DNA from: Isosphaeraceae bacterium
GTDB taxonomy: Bacteria; Planctomycetota; Planctomycetia; Isosphaerales; Isosphaeraceae
DNA: 64,000 nt
Assembly (NCBI GenBank): GCA_025356475.1
Contig: JANXSX010000221.1
Span: forward strand, 37,052 to 101,051
Direction of reading: 5' to 3'
Shown here piece by piece: positions 32,982-42,903 of the stretch. Below the pieces are notes generated by a model that worked only from the letters and a program-made list of their open reading frames with translations, had not been told where the DNA came from and did no database searches. Numbering within the stretch: the stretch's first letter is position 1; each line of letters begins with the position of its first letter. The translations under genes were made by a program, and so were the position numbers.

Positions 32982-35276
32982 TCACTTACCTGTAGGCTGG
33001 AGTTTATGGAGGATCTGGCCGGATTCTGCATCCCAGAGGAAGAGGACTCCGTCAGCACCTCCCGCTGCGATCGTCTTGCCATCGTTGGAGACCGCGACGC
33101 CGTATACGTAGTCGGTCGGCCCGTTTAGGGTGCGCTGGACGCTTCCATTGTCGGTTCCCCAAAGCCTCACATTTGTATCGCCCGAAGCCCCGACCACTCG
33201 CGTTGCACCGGGCACCCATCTCAAAGCGGTCACCTGCTTGCCGGCCCCTTGCATCGTTCGAACTTGTTCACCGGTCTCAAAGTCCCACAACTTAAGCACA
33301 TTGTCACCACCACCGGTGATCAGTTGCTTGCCATCCGACTTCCAATCGACCGCTAGAACATGGTTCGTGTGACCTTCAAAGGACTTCAGTTCTTTTCCGC
33401 CGACAACCTCAACGACTTTAAGGAACTTGTCCGCCCCTGCACTAGCCAACTTGGACCCGTCCGGGCTGAACTTTAGTCCAAAGACGGTATCCGAATGAAG
33501 CGTCTCGAACTGGCGAACCAGGAACCCCTTATGGAGTTCCCAGATCTTGATTTCGCCCGATCGTGAGGGTTCACCACCTCCCGTCGCAAGCAAGCTGCCA
33601 TCGGGATGAAAGTCGAGGGCCAGGACCCGGAAGATATGCTTATCGAACGTTCGAAGCTCCGACCACGTCCCGTCATAAGTCCAGGTTGTCACCGTTTTTT
33701 CATTTGAGGCTGTGACGAATGTGTCTTCCGCAACAAATGCGACCCGGTTCATTGGTGACGCAACACCTCCTTTAGGAACACTGTTGCCAAAGGCGATGAC
33801 TCCACGTCCCGTTTTGCTCTCCCAGATCTTCACAGCCCCATCCGCTCCAGCGGTCGCGATTCTCTCGCCGGAGGGTGAGAATGTCACCGAACGAACCGGC
33901 CCCGTATGAGAGGTTAAAAGGAGCTGAGGCTTGCCCGTGGCAAGATCAAAGGACCTGGCAGTCTTGTCTTCTGACCCGGTAAGGAGTGTCCGACCGTCGG
34001 GCGAGATGGCCACACTCAAGACTGGCATCTCGTGGATCTTCAAATCCGCGATTAGTTTGCCGTCTACAGCATGCCAGACCCGCACCCTTCCATCATCGCC
34101 ACCCGTCACGATGGTTGATCCATCTGGACTTGAGGCAACGGCTCGCACGGAACCCACATGGCCGCTGAGTACAAATGGGTCCGCAATTTCGGTCGCAGGA
34201 TCACTTGGGAGTACCCAGATTCGAGCTGTCCCATCACTAGAAACCGACACCACGTGAGTCTGATCCACAAAAACGAGGTCGTTGACTGGCCCAGTGTGGC
34301 CCTTCAAAGTCACAACCGGAATCGCAACGCCTTGAGTTGATATAAAGATCGAACCATCCGCGAGTCCAACCGCTGTTCTGTCGCCTTGAGGGGAGACCGC
34401 AAGGGACAAGACTTCTCCCACAAACGGCTTCTGTGCTTCCACTTCGACCAACTTGCCCAACTTCGGGGTGGAAGGACCTTTGGGGTCATTCCCCCAACTT
34501 TTCACTGTTTTATCGGAACTACCTGTGACCAATGTTTGTTTCAATCGATTAAACGCGATCGCCTTCACCGGGCCTGCGTGTGCATCGATCGTTCCAACAA
34601 GTCGCCCTGTTGGCGCGTTCCAGACCGTCACCAGCTTGTAGCTCCCTGCGGCGAGCATTGACCCATCGGGGCTATATCGTATCGATTGGATGATATCTTG
34701 ATGACCACCAAGTGAGATGATCTCGATCCCTGATTTTACGTCGTAGACCTGGATGGTATTTGCACGTCCCGCCGCGACCCGAGCGCCATCGGTTGTCATG
34801 TCGACTGCGACGATTGGGTGGACCCCCGATGGAAGTGAGCCAAGTTCGAGAGTCCCAGACCGCTTCTCATGCTCCGCAGAGTCGTCTTTGGCTCCCGCGT
34901 CGATCCAGTGCTTCAAGAGCCCCAGTTCGTCGGGTGTCAGAGGCTTCAAATCCTTCTTTGCTTTGGGAGGCATCACCGGTTCGAGTCGATGCGCTGCCAT
35001 TTGAAAAAGAAGACTCTTATCCGCGTTCCCAGGAATAATCGAGGGGCCTCGTTTTCCCCCCTTGAGCATTCCCGAGACATCTTCCATGGTCAGTTTATTT
35101 TCAGCGAGTGCTTGATTGTGGCAGGCCACGCACTTTGCATCAAGGACCTCGCTTACCTCGGTTGCAAAGCTCACGGGAGTAGTGCGTTGCAAGGTCGAAA
35201 CCGGGATCGATTCGGTTCGACCGGCAGATGCAAGAATGATTGTCAGACAGAGACCTGCCCAGAGAACACGGATCAT
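32982..35276 (-). CDS. Secreted cytochrome c-WD40 repeat protein
   Basis: A 764-residue exported protein. Signal peptide (MIRVLWAGLCLTIILASAGR), then a planctomycete-type cytochrome domain (PSCyt1/PSC1) with haem site CVACH (49-53) and the closing VMPPKAKKDLKPLTPDEL loop that supplies the Met ligand, then at least ten WD40 blades (HQDIIQSIRYSPDGS, HTGPVNDLVFVDQTH, HVGSVRAVASSPDGS and so on to the end). The blades form two propellers or one large one. Likely a periplasmic electron-transfer protein tethered to a protein scaffold. Last gene of the four-gene secreted cluster. Confidence 0.92.
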   Translation of the reverse strand: MIRVLWAGLCLTIILASAGRTESIPVSTLQRTTPVSFATEVSEVLDAKCVACHNQALAENKLTMEDVSGMLKGGKRGPSIIPGNADKSLLFQMAAHRLEPVMPPKAKKDLKPLTPDELGLLKHWIDAGAKDDSAEHEKRSGTLELGSLPSGVHPIVAVDMTTDGARVAAGRANTIQVYDVKSGIEIISLGGHQDIIQSIRYSPDGSMLAAGSYKLVTVWNAPTGRLVGTIDAHAGPVKAIAFNRLKQTLVTGSSDKTVKSWGNDPKGPSTPKLGKLVEVEAQKPFVGEVLSLAVSPQGDRTAVGLADGSIFISTQGVAIPVVTLKGHTGPVNDLVFVDQTHVVSVSSDGTARIWVLPSDPATEIADPFVLSGHVGSVRAVASSPDGSTIVTGGDDGRVRVWHAVDGKLIADLKIHEMPVLSVAISPDGRTLLTGSEDKTARSFDLATGKPQLLLTSHTGPVRSVTFSPSGERIATAGADGAVKIWESKTGRGVIAFGNSVPKGGVASPMNRVAFVAEDTFVTASNEKTVTTWTYDGTWSELRTFDKHIFRVLALDFHPDGSLLATGGGEPSRSGEIKIWELHKGFLVRQFETLHSDTVFGLKFSPDGSKLASAGADKFLKVVEVVGGKELKSFEGHTNHVLAVDWKSDGKQLITGGGDNVLKLWDFETGEQVRTMQGAGKQVTALRWVPGATRVVGASGDTNVRLWGTDNGSVQRTLNGPTDYVYGVAVSNDGKTIAAGGADGVLFLWDAESGQILHKLQPTGK

Positions 35277-35297
35277 GAAACACGACCTCTTCGGAGG

Positions 35298-37808
35298 TTA
35301 TTTCTTACGAATGGTCAGGGCAAGGGGCACATCGTGAACGAGTTGCTCGTCATTCACGACTGCAATTGCACGAAGGTACAATCCTGAAGGGGGAGGAACA
35401 GGAGTCCCCTTGGCGAGAGCGGGAGGAGCGGGAGGAATGGGGAAATCCGCATCCAATACAAACTGAATTTTCCCTGAGTCCATCCCAGCGGCAAGTATAA
35501 CGGGTTCGAACCTCGCCTTCGGATTCGGCCCGGGGGCGAGGCTCAACGTCACTGGGCCGGTGTAACCATTCTGTCGCACGACCTTGAAGGGTATCTCAAC
35601 CTGAGAGCCGACCGTCGCCCCCTCCTTAGGAACCTCAAGCGTGAGTTCAACAGCGGCGGGTCGTATCAGAACCGTCAGGGGTTCACTAACCTCGCTCGCC
35701 TGAATCTGGACCTTCTCTGCGCCGGTCGTACCCTTCTCAACAAGGATTGGGCCTGAGGCCTCGAGAATCAAGGAACGAGGTCCCGGAACCATGCCCTTCG
35801 GAAAAAGGACACTCACGACTGTCGAGGACTCTTCCTTAGCCAACACCACTGGGGCCATCAGTTGGGTCATTGAGCTGAGCGACATCGGCTCGGCAAATCC
35901 GCTCATACGTTCGATCGTTACATCCGCTCGCGCATAGGATCCTTCAGCGATGACGAGCTTTGCTGGGCCAGTCTTGATTGCGAATCGTGCTTGATCGCGA
36001 ACCGCCCCAACGAGTCCTCTCACAACCCGCGCCGGAATGGGAGGTTGGGCGGGCTGTTGGGGCGGAGGTGGGGGAGAAAAGAGGGGTGGTACGGTTAATT
36101 CCCCGATGACTACCTGACGGACAAGGTCGGGTCCATCGGGAGATCCGGCGAATCGAGTTCTGGCAATCAAGCCAATACAAAACTCGCTCTCCAGGGTCGT
36201 CGACCCCGCCTCAAGCACGATCACACCGCTACTCTGTCCAGCACCCAATACGACAGGATGACACGTCAATCCCGGAGGCAGATCGATCGCCTCGACTGAG
36301 ATGGGACCTGTGAATCCATCGCTCCGCGAGGCTAATAGGTGGATCGCACTTCGCCCCCCACGGCGTACCAAATTTGGAATGGCGCTGGGATTTGCACTTG
36401 GGGGGACGGCAAACACACGAAAGTCAGGACGGTCATTTCTCAGACTCAATTGATAGAACAGACGAAGGTCTCCACGTCCTGTCCCGTATTGGTCATAAAC
36501 CTGAAGTTGGTAACGCCCGAGTTCCGGGTTTACCCACCGGTAGATTTCGTCCGTCGTGCGTAGAGGAAAGGTTGGCTGAATGGGTTCTGTCTGGGCGGAG
36601 GCTCCCGAGGCAATGTCGGTGAGGTTCCCCTTGTCATCGATTTTCTGAAGCACAAATCGGGGTTCCGCTGGCGAACCGATTCGATCCGCGAAGCTTTCAA
36701 AGACGATTGTATCCCTTGACTTGACCTCAAAGCGGTAGAGATCGAGATCTCCCGGATGGTCGAACAATCCCGCCACATCACAAGGAACCGTCACATCTTG
36801 AGGTGAAAGATCATTGGGCTCGTGCTCGGTCACCACCGGTGATACTGCTTCAGCGACAAAGAACAGGTTTGAACGACCTCGATTACCGGGATACGACACC
36901 TCGCTTCCTCGCCGACTGGCTTGGGAGGACGCGACGGCGGTTCGAGGCTCGCTCGCCCCCACTGGATTCGTTACGGGCAATGTCCACTTCCAAGTCGCAC
37001 GCTCCAACGGTTGACGGTCTACGAGCACCTTGGGGTCGAGCATTCCTCCCAGGTTCTGGCCCCAGAGGGTAAACTCAGTCTCCACACCCGGGATCGCCAT
37101 CGGGGGACTAACGCTCAACACGTGGGGACCATCGTGAATTGCGAGCCGATAGACGTGTTCGGGCGAGCCACCGTAAATCACGTCATGGACCGTGAGGTGA
37201 TACCAACCGTCGGCTGGAAGAACCACGTCGAGAAATGGATCGATGCCGTCCGCGTCACGGCTCTCGGCGACGAAGCGACCGTCCGCATACGTCAGCCGCA
37301 AAGTCGCATCGAGCTTGCTATAAAGCCGCTCAGCCTCAAGATCGATGAGAATTCGTTGGTCTTTTTTTCCCAAGAACGTATAGACATCAACGTCTGTTGG
37401 AACGATTCGACCATTGACTGTCGTGTTTATATCGATAGGCTGGGGAGTCGTTCCCATATTGTTTGGCTCAACCTCGACAACCTCGCGCTGGCTACCCACA
37501 ACGAATGTCTTGGGATTACTGATCCCAAAGGGTCCGATGACGCGAAGGTCATGATGGCCAATCGGAGTTCCCGGGGCGATTACGACCTTATAAGTTAGCC
37601 CTTTGAGATGGAATGCCCGTAGGCCGGGATGGTCGAACCAGAGCGAGGTCACCCCTTCGAGATGGTTGCCTCCGATGGCCAACTCCACCGACTCACCGAG
37701 CTGTCCACCTGCCGGGAAGCTGTGCAGCAAAATTGGCACTGGCCGTTGGGCAAGGCTTGATGTGCTCAGCCCTATCAGAACAAGGACAGCGAGGAGCAAG
37801 CGAGACAT
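35298..37808 (-). CDS. Large secreted protein with prepeptidase-type beta domains
   Basis: An 836-residue exported protein starting MSRLLLAVLVLIGLSTSSLAQ (37808); 29 upstream codons overlap the DUF1501 stop and are unlikely. After the signal come an IPT-like or Ig-like segment (LLHSFPAGGQLGESVELAIGG), a prepeptidase C-terminal-type domain (VEVEPNNMGTTPQPIDI...), a second such domain after EHEPNDLSPQDVTVP, a Pro-rich hinge (PLFSPPPPPQQPAQPP) and several beta-sandwich units. No catalytic motif. Most likely a binding or scaffold protein of the cluster. Lies between the DUF1501 and cytochrome-WD40 genes. Confidence 0.85.
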   Translation of the reverse strand: MSRLLLAVLVLIGLSTSSLAQRPVPILLHSFPAGGQLGESVELAIGGNHLEGVTSLWFDHPGLRAFHLKGLTYKVVIAPGTPIGHHDLRVIGPFGISNPKTFVVGSQREVVEVEPNNMGTTPQPIDINTTVNGRIVPTDVDVYTFLGKKDQRILIDLEAERLYSKLDATLRLTYADGRFVAESRDADGIDPFLDVVLPADGWYHLTVHDVIYGGSPEHVYRLAIHDGPHVLSVSPPMAIPGVETEFTLWGQNLGGMLDPKVLVDRQPLERATWKWTLPVTNPVGASEPRTAVASSQASRRGSEVSYPGNRGRSNLFFVAEAVSPVVTEHEPNDLSPQDVTVPCDVAGLFDHPGDLDLYRFEVKSRDTIVFESFADRIGSPAEPRFVLQKIDDKGNLTDIASGASAQTEPIQPTFPLRTTDEIYRWVNPELGRYQLQVYDQYGTGRGDLRLFYQLSLRNDRPDFRVFAVPPSANPSAIPNLVRRGGRSAIHLLASRSDGFTGPISVEAIDLPPGLTCHPVVLGAGQSSGVIVLEAGSTTLESEFCIGLIARTRFAGSPDGPDLVRQVVIGELTVPPLFSPPPPPQQPAQPPIPARVVRGLVGAVRDQARFAIKTGPAKLVIAEGSYARADVTIERMSGFAEPMSLSSMTQLMAPVVLAKEESSTVVSVLFPKGMVPGPRSLILEASGPILVEKGTTGAEKVQIQASEVSEPLTVLIRPAAVELTLEVPKEGATVGSQVEIPFKVVRQNGYTGPVTLSLAPGPNPKARFEPVILAAGMDSGKIQFVLDADFPIPPAPPALAKGTPVPPPSGLYLRAIAVVNDEQLVHDVPLALTIRKK

Positions 37809-37894
37809 TGGGCAGGTTCCACGACCACGTGGCGGAGGGGGGACGACTGGCAGAGAATCTATCTTAACGGACCCGACTGCACCCGCCAACTCCA

Positions 37895-39214
37895 CTAACC
37901 GACCAGCTCACTGATCGGCTCGCCGATATTCATAACGGGCATCGGTCGACCCGACTCGTTGGTGAACTCGTGGAATGGGTTGATACCGAGGACATGATAA
38001 ACCGTACGGATGATGTGTTCAGGACGAACGGGTCGTTCAATCGGCACTTCTCCTTTTCGATTCGTGGCACCGATGACCTGCCCCATTTTGAGGCCGCCGC
38101 CTGCAAGTAGCGCACTCATGCTGTTCGGCCAGTGGTCACGGCCCGAGCTTCCGTTCACTTTGGGGGTCCTCCCAAACTCTCCCCAGACCAACACAAGGAC
38201 CTGGTCCGCTAACCCTCTTTCATGAATGTCTTCCACGAGAGTCGCCACGGCATTGTCGAGTGGCGGAAGCTGTTGCCTGCAATTCTGAAAGACCTGGGCA
38301 TGGTGATCCCAGTTTCCCTCGGAGAGCGTAACGAACGTCACGCCTGCTTCGACGAGTCGACGAGCGAGTAGGGCCCCTTGTCCCAGCCTGGTCCGACCAT
38401 ATCGGTCGCGGAGCTTGGGATCTTCTTTGGTGAGGTCAAAGGCCTTGCGGGCCTCCGGGCCGGTCACCATCTCATAGGCTTGGGCTGTGAAATGATCAAG
38501 GCCGTCCATCATCCCCGACGCGTCGCGCTGGCGGTTGATCCGGTCCAGCTTTGACAGCAGGTAGCGTCGATCCTCGATCCGGCCCAAGGTCATTGAGCCT
38601 GAAGGTTCGAGGTTGCGAACTCGAGCCCCGTTTTGAGGGTCACCCTCAATCGCGAACGGGTTGAAACCTGCACCCAAGTAGGACGCCTGGCCAAATGAAG
38701 GAGGGTTGGGGATTCCGATGTAGGGAGGAAGCCCAGCACCATTCGATCCACGCAGTTTCGAGACGACCGAGCCGATACTGGGCCGATCATTGCTTCGTTG
38801 TAAGGGCGTGGAGGAGGGAAATCCCGTCATGACCCAATGTGCGCCGACACCATGATCCGAGGTGTCGTGATGCAAACTTCTCACGATGGCCAGCTTGTCC
38901 ATGCATTGGGCCTGGCGGGGGAAGAGTTCCGAGAGCGCTATCCCAGGAACATTCGTCTTGATCGCGTTAAACTCGCCACGGAACTCCTTGGGAGCATCGG
39001 GCTTGGGGTCCCAGGTCTCGAGCTGGGTCGGCCCGCCCCCCAGGAAAATCTGGATCACTGCGGTTTTGCCATGCCGGGGAGTCGCCGCATTTGCCTGAAG
39101 ACGCAGAATATCCGGCAAGGTGAGCCCACCAAGACCGAGCACGCCGACCCGGAGGAAGTTCCGCCGACTGACTCCATCGCACGTGCCGTAACGACCGCCT
39201 AGGATGTCGAGCAT
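37895..39214 (-). CDS. DUF1501 protein (Tat-exported, sulfatase-like fold)
   Basis: A 439-residue DUF1501 protein. A Tat signal (SRRNFLRVGVLGLGGL) starts at residue 16. Family marks: IQIFLGGGPTQLETWDPKPDAPKEFRGEF, HDTSDHGVGAHWVMTG, FVTLSEGNWDHHAQVF and VLVWGEFGRTPKVNG. The fold is related to alkaline phosphatase/sulfatases, but the function is unknown; the metal-site pattern is only partly kept. GGCGGAG 6 bases ahead of ATG. DUF1501 genes normally follow a DUF1549/DUF1553 gene in planctomycetes, as they do here (46 bases apart). Confidence 0.94.
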   Translation of the reverse strand: MLDILGGRYGTCDGVSRRNFLRVGVLGLGGLTLPDILRLQANAATPRHGKTAVIQIFLGGGPTQLETWDPKPDAPKEFRGEFNAIKTNVPGIALSELFPRQAQCMDKLAIVRSLHHDTSDHGVGAHWVMTGFPSSTPLQRSNDRPSIGSVVSKLRGSNGAGLPPYIGIPNPPSFGQASYLGAGFNPFAIEGDPQNGARVRNLEPSGSMTLGRIEDRRYLLSKLDRINRQRDASGMMDGLDHFTAQAYEMVTGPEARKAFDLTKEDPKLRDRYGRTRLGQGALLARRLVEAGVTFVTLSEGNWDHHAQVFQNCRQQLPPLDNAVATLVEDIHERGLADQVLVLVWGEFGRTPKVNGSSGRDHWPNSMSALLAGGGLKMGQVIGATNRKGEVPIERPVRPEHIIRTVYHVLGINPFHEFTNESGRPMPVMNIGEPISELVG

Positions 39215-39259
39215 GAATCGCTCCGCCGTCGAGGCCTTGTTGCTCTGGTCAAGTACACA

Positions 39260-41686
39260 TCAATTCACGAACAGAAACTCTTTGGTATTGATTAGGGCCC
39301 AGACAAGATCTTCGAAACCTTGCCGGGAATTCTTCTCGCTTCGACGACGCGTGAGATGGGTTGTGCAAACTTCAAGTTCGTCGTCGGTCGGAGATCTGGA
39401 AATGCAGATCCGGTAGAGTTCATCGACCTTCTCGACATCTGAATGTTTGTCCTCATCGAGCGCTTTGATCCGTCCGATGTTGGCGCTCAGTTTGGTCTGG
39501 ATTTCGCCCGAATTTAACAGGTGAAGCGTCTGCGACAGGTTCGCTTCGGACGACCGTTCGCACTCGCAGACACTCTCTCGCTTGGGACGACCGAAAACGT
39601 CGAGAAAATATGAAGCAATACTATTATCTGGCAATTGAGTCGTCCGGAAGCCCTTGGGGAGGTCGCGAAAATCCTCCTGATTCCCGGTCGCCACATTGAG
39701 AGCGTCGAGTAAAACTTCGGCGGGGAGCCTCCTGGGATAGAATCTCGCAAAATTCTGCCGATCGGTCACGTTTGAGGCGTTGGGCAGACTCGAACGGTCG
39801 TAGGCCTGGCTGGTCGCGATCAGCCGGGCGAGTCGCTTGAGGTCGTAACCGTTTTGAACAAAATCCGCCGCCAACGCATCAAGTAGCGCAGGATTCGTCG
39901 GGGGATTGGTGGCCCGCATGTCATCTTCAGGCTCGACGAGACCTCGACCCAGGAAGTGTTTCCAGTACCGGTTCACGACCGCTTTGGCAAGAAACGGATT
40001 CTCGGGCTGGCGGAACCAGTCAGCGAGAACTTCTCGAGGATCTTGTCGGGGTCCGAGTTCACCAAACGGCTCGCCCCCTGGCGGTTTGGGGGGCATTTTC
40101 TTACCCGTGGTCGGGTTGGTCGCAAGTCCGGTCGGCATGGTGAAAACGCGAGCGGTCACCGCGTCGAAACTTCCCTTTCGACCGATTCTGGCAAAAACGG
40201 AAGCAAAGCCGAAGTAATCGTCCTGACTCCAAGCCTCGAACGGGTGATGGTGGCACCGGGCGCATTGGAGGCGAAGTCCTAGGAACAGTTGTGCAGTATC
40301 ATCGACCTGCTCTTCGGTTGTGTTCACGGACCGATACCAGACCACTGGCGGATTGATCGCAGCTTCGCCTCGTGCTGAGACGATCGCAGCAGCGAACTTG
40401 TCGTAAGGCATGTTCGAAGCAATGGCCTGCCTAATCCACGCATGGAATCCAAAGCTTCCCGGTCGCGAAAGTTGGCCGAACTGCGCAGAGTTCTTGAGAA
40501 TCGCCGACCATTTCATAGCGAACAGGTCGGCATATTCACCACGGTCGAGTAACCTCTCGACCCACTTCGTTCGCTTCTCGGGATCGAGGTCAGACCGGAA
40601 CGCCGTCACTTCTTCTGGGCTAGGCAGAAGGCCACAGATATCGAGCGATGACCGCCGCGTGAACTCGACATCAGTACAGGGAGGGCTCGGGGCAATCCCC
40701 AATTCGCGGAGCTTGCCAAACACGAGTGGATCGATAAAGTTTCGGGCGGGTGGCTCATCGAAAGTGACAGGCTCGGGTCGAGGAACCGTGACTCTGGACA
40801 CCGCGACTTGGCCCCCAAACCGAGCCATGATCGCGGCCTCTCCGACACTATCTAATGTTCCGACTCGCGCATCCTCGCTCACATCGGCGATGTCCGGGGC
40901 ATTCGACTTGAACTGAGCGAGTCGAGTGACGTCTCGAATGGATCCATCATCGTATCGAGCCTCCACGCGAATTTGCTGCGTGTTGCGGGGGAAGAGACGT
41001 CGCTCGGCAGGCTCGACCCGAATCGAGAGCAGCTTGGGCTCCCGATCGGAGCCTCTTGGCATCCCCTGTGAAATCCAACGGCGAATCGTGTTGTAATCGG
41101 GGGTATCCTTCTTTAACTTCTTCCCGCCTGCGTGAGGGGTCGTCCCTGTAGCTTTAAGCAGAAAGAGGCTGGCATCTGGCTGGGCCGGAAACATTCTCCG
41201 ACCACGCCCTTCCTGAACCAAGCTTTGAAAATCGGCGTTGGCGTCGAACCCAAGGAGACTGAGCTTAAACCCGTTTTGGCCACTCGCTTTGCCGTGACAA
41301 CCGCCCGCGTTGCAGCCACTCTTGGTCAGAATTGGCATCACGTCGGTGGCAAAATGGACAGGTCGAGCATCCGTCGCGTCAAAGACCCGAACGATGACCG
41401 TTTCGGAATGCCCCGAGTGTCGCACTTTCAGAGCCGTGGCTCCATCGTGCTCGGCATGGATGACCCCCCGAGAATCAATCGAGGCGATCTCCGGGTCGAG
41501 GAATTCATAGTTTGCTTGGGACGTGAGGTCCACCGATGAACCGTTGTTGTACTGCCCAGTTACCACAAGCTGGGTTTCTGAGTCCGACCCCAGGAGACGA
41601 ACCTCAGTCGGCCCAACCGAGATCCCCGTTAAGCCTGGGTCCGCGAAGATCATGGCAACCAGGAACAGAATGGCCGGAGCTGTCAC
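39260..41686 (-). CDS. DUF1549/DUF1553 secreted protein with Ig-like and cytochrome-like parts
   Basis: An 808-residue exported protein and first gene of the cluster. GTG start at 41686 with GGAGG 6 bases before; a TTG seven codons earlier is less likely. After the signal: a BIG2-type Ig domain (VTGQYNNGSSVDLTSQANYEF), a haem-like site GCNAGGCHGK with spacing C-x4-C-H, a DUF1549 domain (FTRRSSLDICGLLPSPEEV, MKWSAILKNSAQFG) and a DUF1553 domain (NPFLAKAVVNRYWKHFLGRGLVEPEDDMR, SQAYDRSSLPN). The Ig-like and cytochrome-like N-terminus marks the long subgroup of this planctomycete family. Function unknown; always paired with DUF1501. Confidence 0.92.
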   Translation of the reverse strand: MTAPAILFLVAMIFADPGLTGISVGPTEVRLLGSDSETQLVVTGQYNNGSSVDLTSQANYEFLDPEIASIDSRGVIHAEHDGATALKVRHSGHSETVIVRVFDATDARPVHFATDVMPILTKSGCNAGGCHGKASGQNGFKLSLLGFDANADFQSLVQEGRGRRMFPAQPDASLFLLKATGTTPHAGGKKLKKDTPDYNTIRRWISQGMPRGSDREPKLLSIRVEPAERRLFPRNTQQIRVEARYDDGSIRDVTRLAQFKSNAPDIADVSEDARVGTLDSVGEAAIMARFGGQVAVSRVTVPRPEPVTFDEPPARNFIDPLVFGKLRELGIAPSPPCTDVEFTRRSSLDICGLLPSPEEVTAFRSDLDPEKRTKWVERLLDRGEYADLFAMKWSAILKNSAQFGQLSRPGSFGFHAWIRQAIASNMPYDKFAAAIVSARGEAAINPPVVWYRSVNTTEEQVDDTAQLFLGLRLQCARCHHHPFEAWSQDDYFGFASVFARIGRKGSFDAVTARVFTMPTGLATNPTTGKKMPPKPPGGEPFGELGPRQDPREVLADWFRQPENPFLAKAVVNRYWKHFLGRGLVEPEDDMRATNPPTNPALLDALAADFVQNGYDLKRLARLIATSQAYDRSSLPNASNVTDRQNFARFYPRRLPAEVLLDALNVATGNQEDFRDLPKGFRTTQLPDNSIASYFLDVFGRPKRESVCECERSSEANLSQTLHLLNSGEIQTKLSANIGRIKALDEDKHSDVEKVDELYRICISRSPTDDELEVCTTHLTRRRSEKNSRQGFEDLVWALINTKEFLFVN

Positions 41687-41799
41687 ACAACTATCCTCCG
41701 AGACCAAAGAACTTGATTGAATTCGTTCGTCTTACGTTTGTCGATGATCTACCAATTTGACGCGCAGACCGACTGATTGCAAGCACAATTCCAGAGAAT

Positions 41800-42087
41800 C
41801 TAGGACCCGCCAGGTGGCTGGCTCTCTTGGCGAAGTCGCTCGGCGATCCTCTCCCGCGCAGACTCCGAAAGTTTTCGATCGACTTGATCCTCTGGCAACG
41901 CCATGCACGCATGGATTACCTGGACCTGCTGACGAAAGATTTTACAGGAGCGGCAGATCAGCAAGTGGCATCGCAGAGCCAGTCGATCAGCAACCCGAAG
42001 TGGCTGATCGACTTCTTGGGAGCTGAGTTCGGAGGCCTCCACGCATTGCAAGGTCAGAATTTTCCTGAGCGTCTTGAGCCAGTTCAT
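41800..42087 (-). CDS. Zinc anti-sigma factor
   Basis: A 95-residue soluble protein with the ZAS motif H-x3-C-x2-C (CHLLICRSC) in the middle, a short N-terminal helix with LTLQCVEASELSSQEVDQPL ahead of it, and a charged C-terminus. No transmembrane helix, so it is the cytoplasmic, RsrA-like kind that could sense redox or metal state through its Cys cluster. ATG shares one base with the stop of the sigma factor gene (TGATG), a coupling typical for sigma/anti-sigma pairs. Confidence 0.85.
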   Translation of the reverse strand: MNWLKTLRKILTLQCVEASELSSQEVDQPLRVADRLALRCHLLICRSCKIFRQQVQVIHACMALPEDQVDRKLSESARERIAERLRQESQPPGGS

Positions 42088-42677
42088 CACGCCCCCATCG
42101 CGTCGTTGGAATCCCCACCGAACCACGATTTCGCCAGACACTCTCGCAGGAGCAATCGAGCACGATGAAGTCTGATTCGGGCGTTCGCTTCGCTGATCTC
42201 CAGGTTTGAGGAAAGATCGGCGGTTGTCATCTCCTCAACCTCTCGTAGCAAGAAGACACTTGCAAGGGTTTTCGGCAGTCTTGCCAGACAATTATCGACT
42301 GCCTCTCGAAATTCTGCAGCTTCCACCGGATCGTTGGGAACCACCCAGGCCTCAACCCGCGTTTTCCACTGTCCCGAAGCTTGGAAATTCCGTTCGATGA
42401 CTTCGCTCGAGGCCGAGAGCATGGATGGCGGGAGATCCGCATGTCGACGGTGCAGGTCGAGAATCTTCATCCGGAGGATCGCTATCAGCCAGGTCCGGAG
42501 GCTTGAGTCTCCTCGAAATCCTGGCCAGTTTCTCAAGGCTGCGAGGAAGGTCTCCTGGACGAGATCTTCAGCTTCGTCATCGCGAGCGACTTTAGACCTC
42601 GCATAGCGGTAGAGCGCATCCCCATGTTCGGCGAGCCAGCTCTGTGCGTCGGCATTGGTTCGCTCTCCTCCGGTCAT
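42087..42677 (-). CDS. ECF RNA polymerase sigma factor
   Basis: A 196-residue ECF (group 4) sigma factor: region 2 (LYRYARSKVARDDEAEDLVQETFLAALRNWPGFRGDSSLRTWL) and region 4 (CLARLPKTLASVFLLREVEEMTTADLSSNLEISEANARIRLHRARLLLRE). The linker is longer than usual (about 50 residues). Start at ATG 42677 with GAGG just upstream; a TTG at 42725 is less likely. One-base overlap with the zinc anti-sigma gene. Faces away from the spondin-domain gene, with about 230 bases between the starts; that gene is a candidate target. Confidence 0.93.
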   Translation of the reverse strand: MTGGERTNADAQSWLAEHGDALYRYARSKVARDDEAEDLVQETFLAALRNWPGFRGDSSLRTWLIAILRMKILDLHRRHADLPPSMLSASSEVIERNFQASGQWKTRVEAWVVPNDPVEAAEFREAVDNCLARLPKTLASVFLLREVEEMTTADLSSNLEISEANARIRLHRARLLLRECLAKSWFGGDSNDAMGA

Positions 42678-42903
42678 GATGCCTCGCTTAAGTGGTAATG
42701 TCGATCTACATACCTTACCGCACAATCCATAGGGGGAAAGGTGTTTCTCGGCAAGTGGTAGTGAATCGATTTCAACGACTTTCCGAGACTCTTTACCTTG
42801 GCGCGTAACGACTGGCTACAAGCTCCGACTAAGTGATTCGAGGGCGTTGGCTTGGGCCGACGCTACCAACCTGAATCTGACTTTCTATCGGAGAACCCCC
42901 AGG

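Noticed and set aside
35500..35520. tRNA-like T-loop GGGTTCGAACCTC
   Set aside because: It is inside the coding sequence of the secreted beta-domain protein and has no cloverleaf around it.
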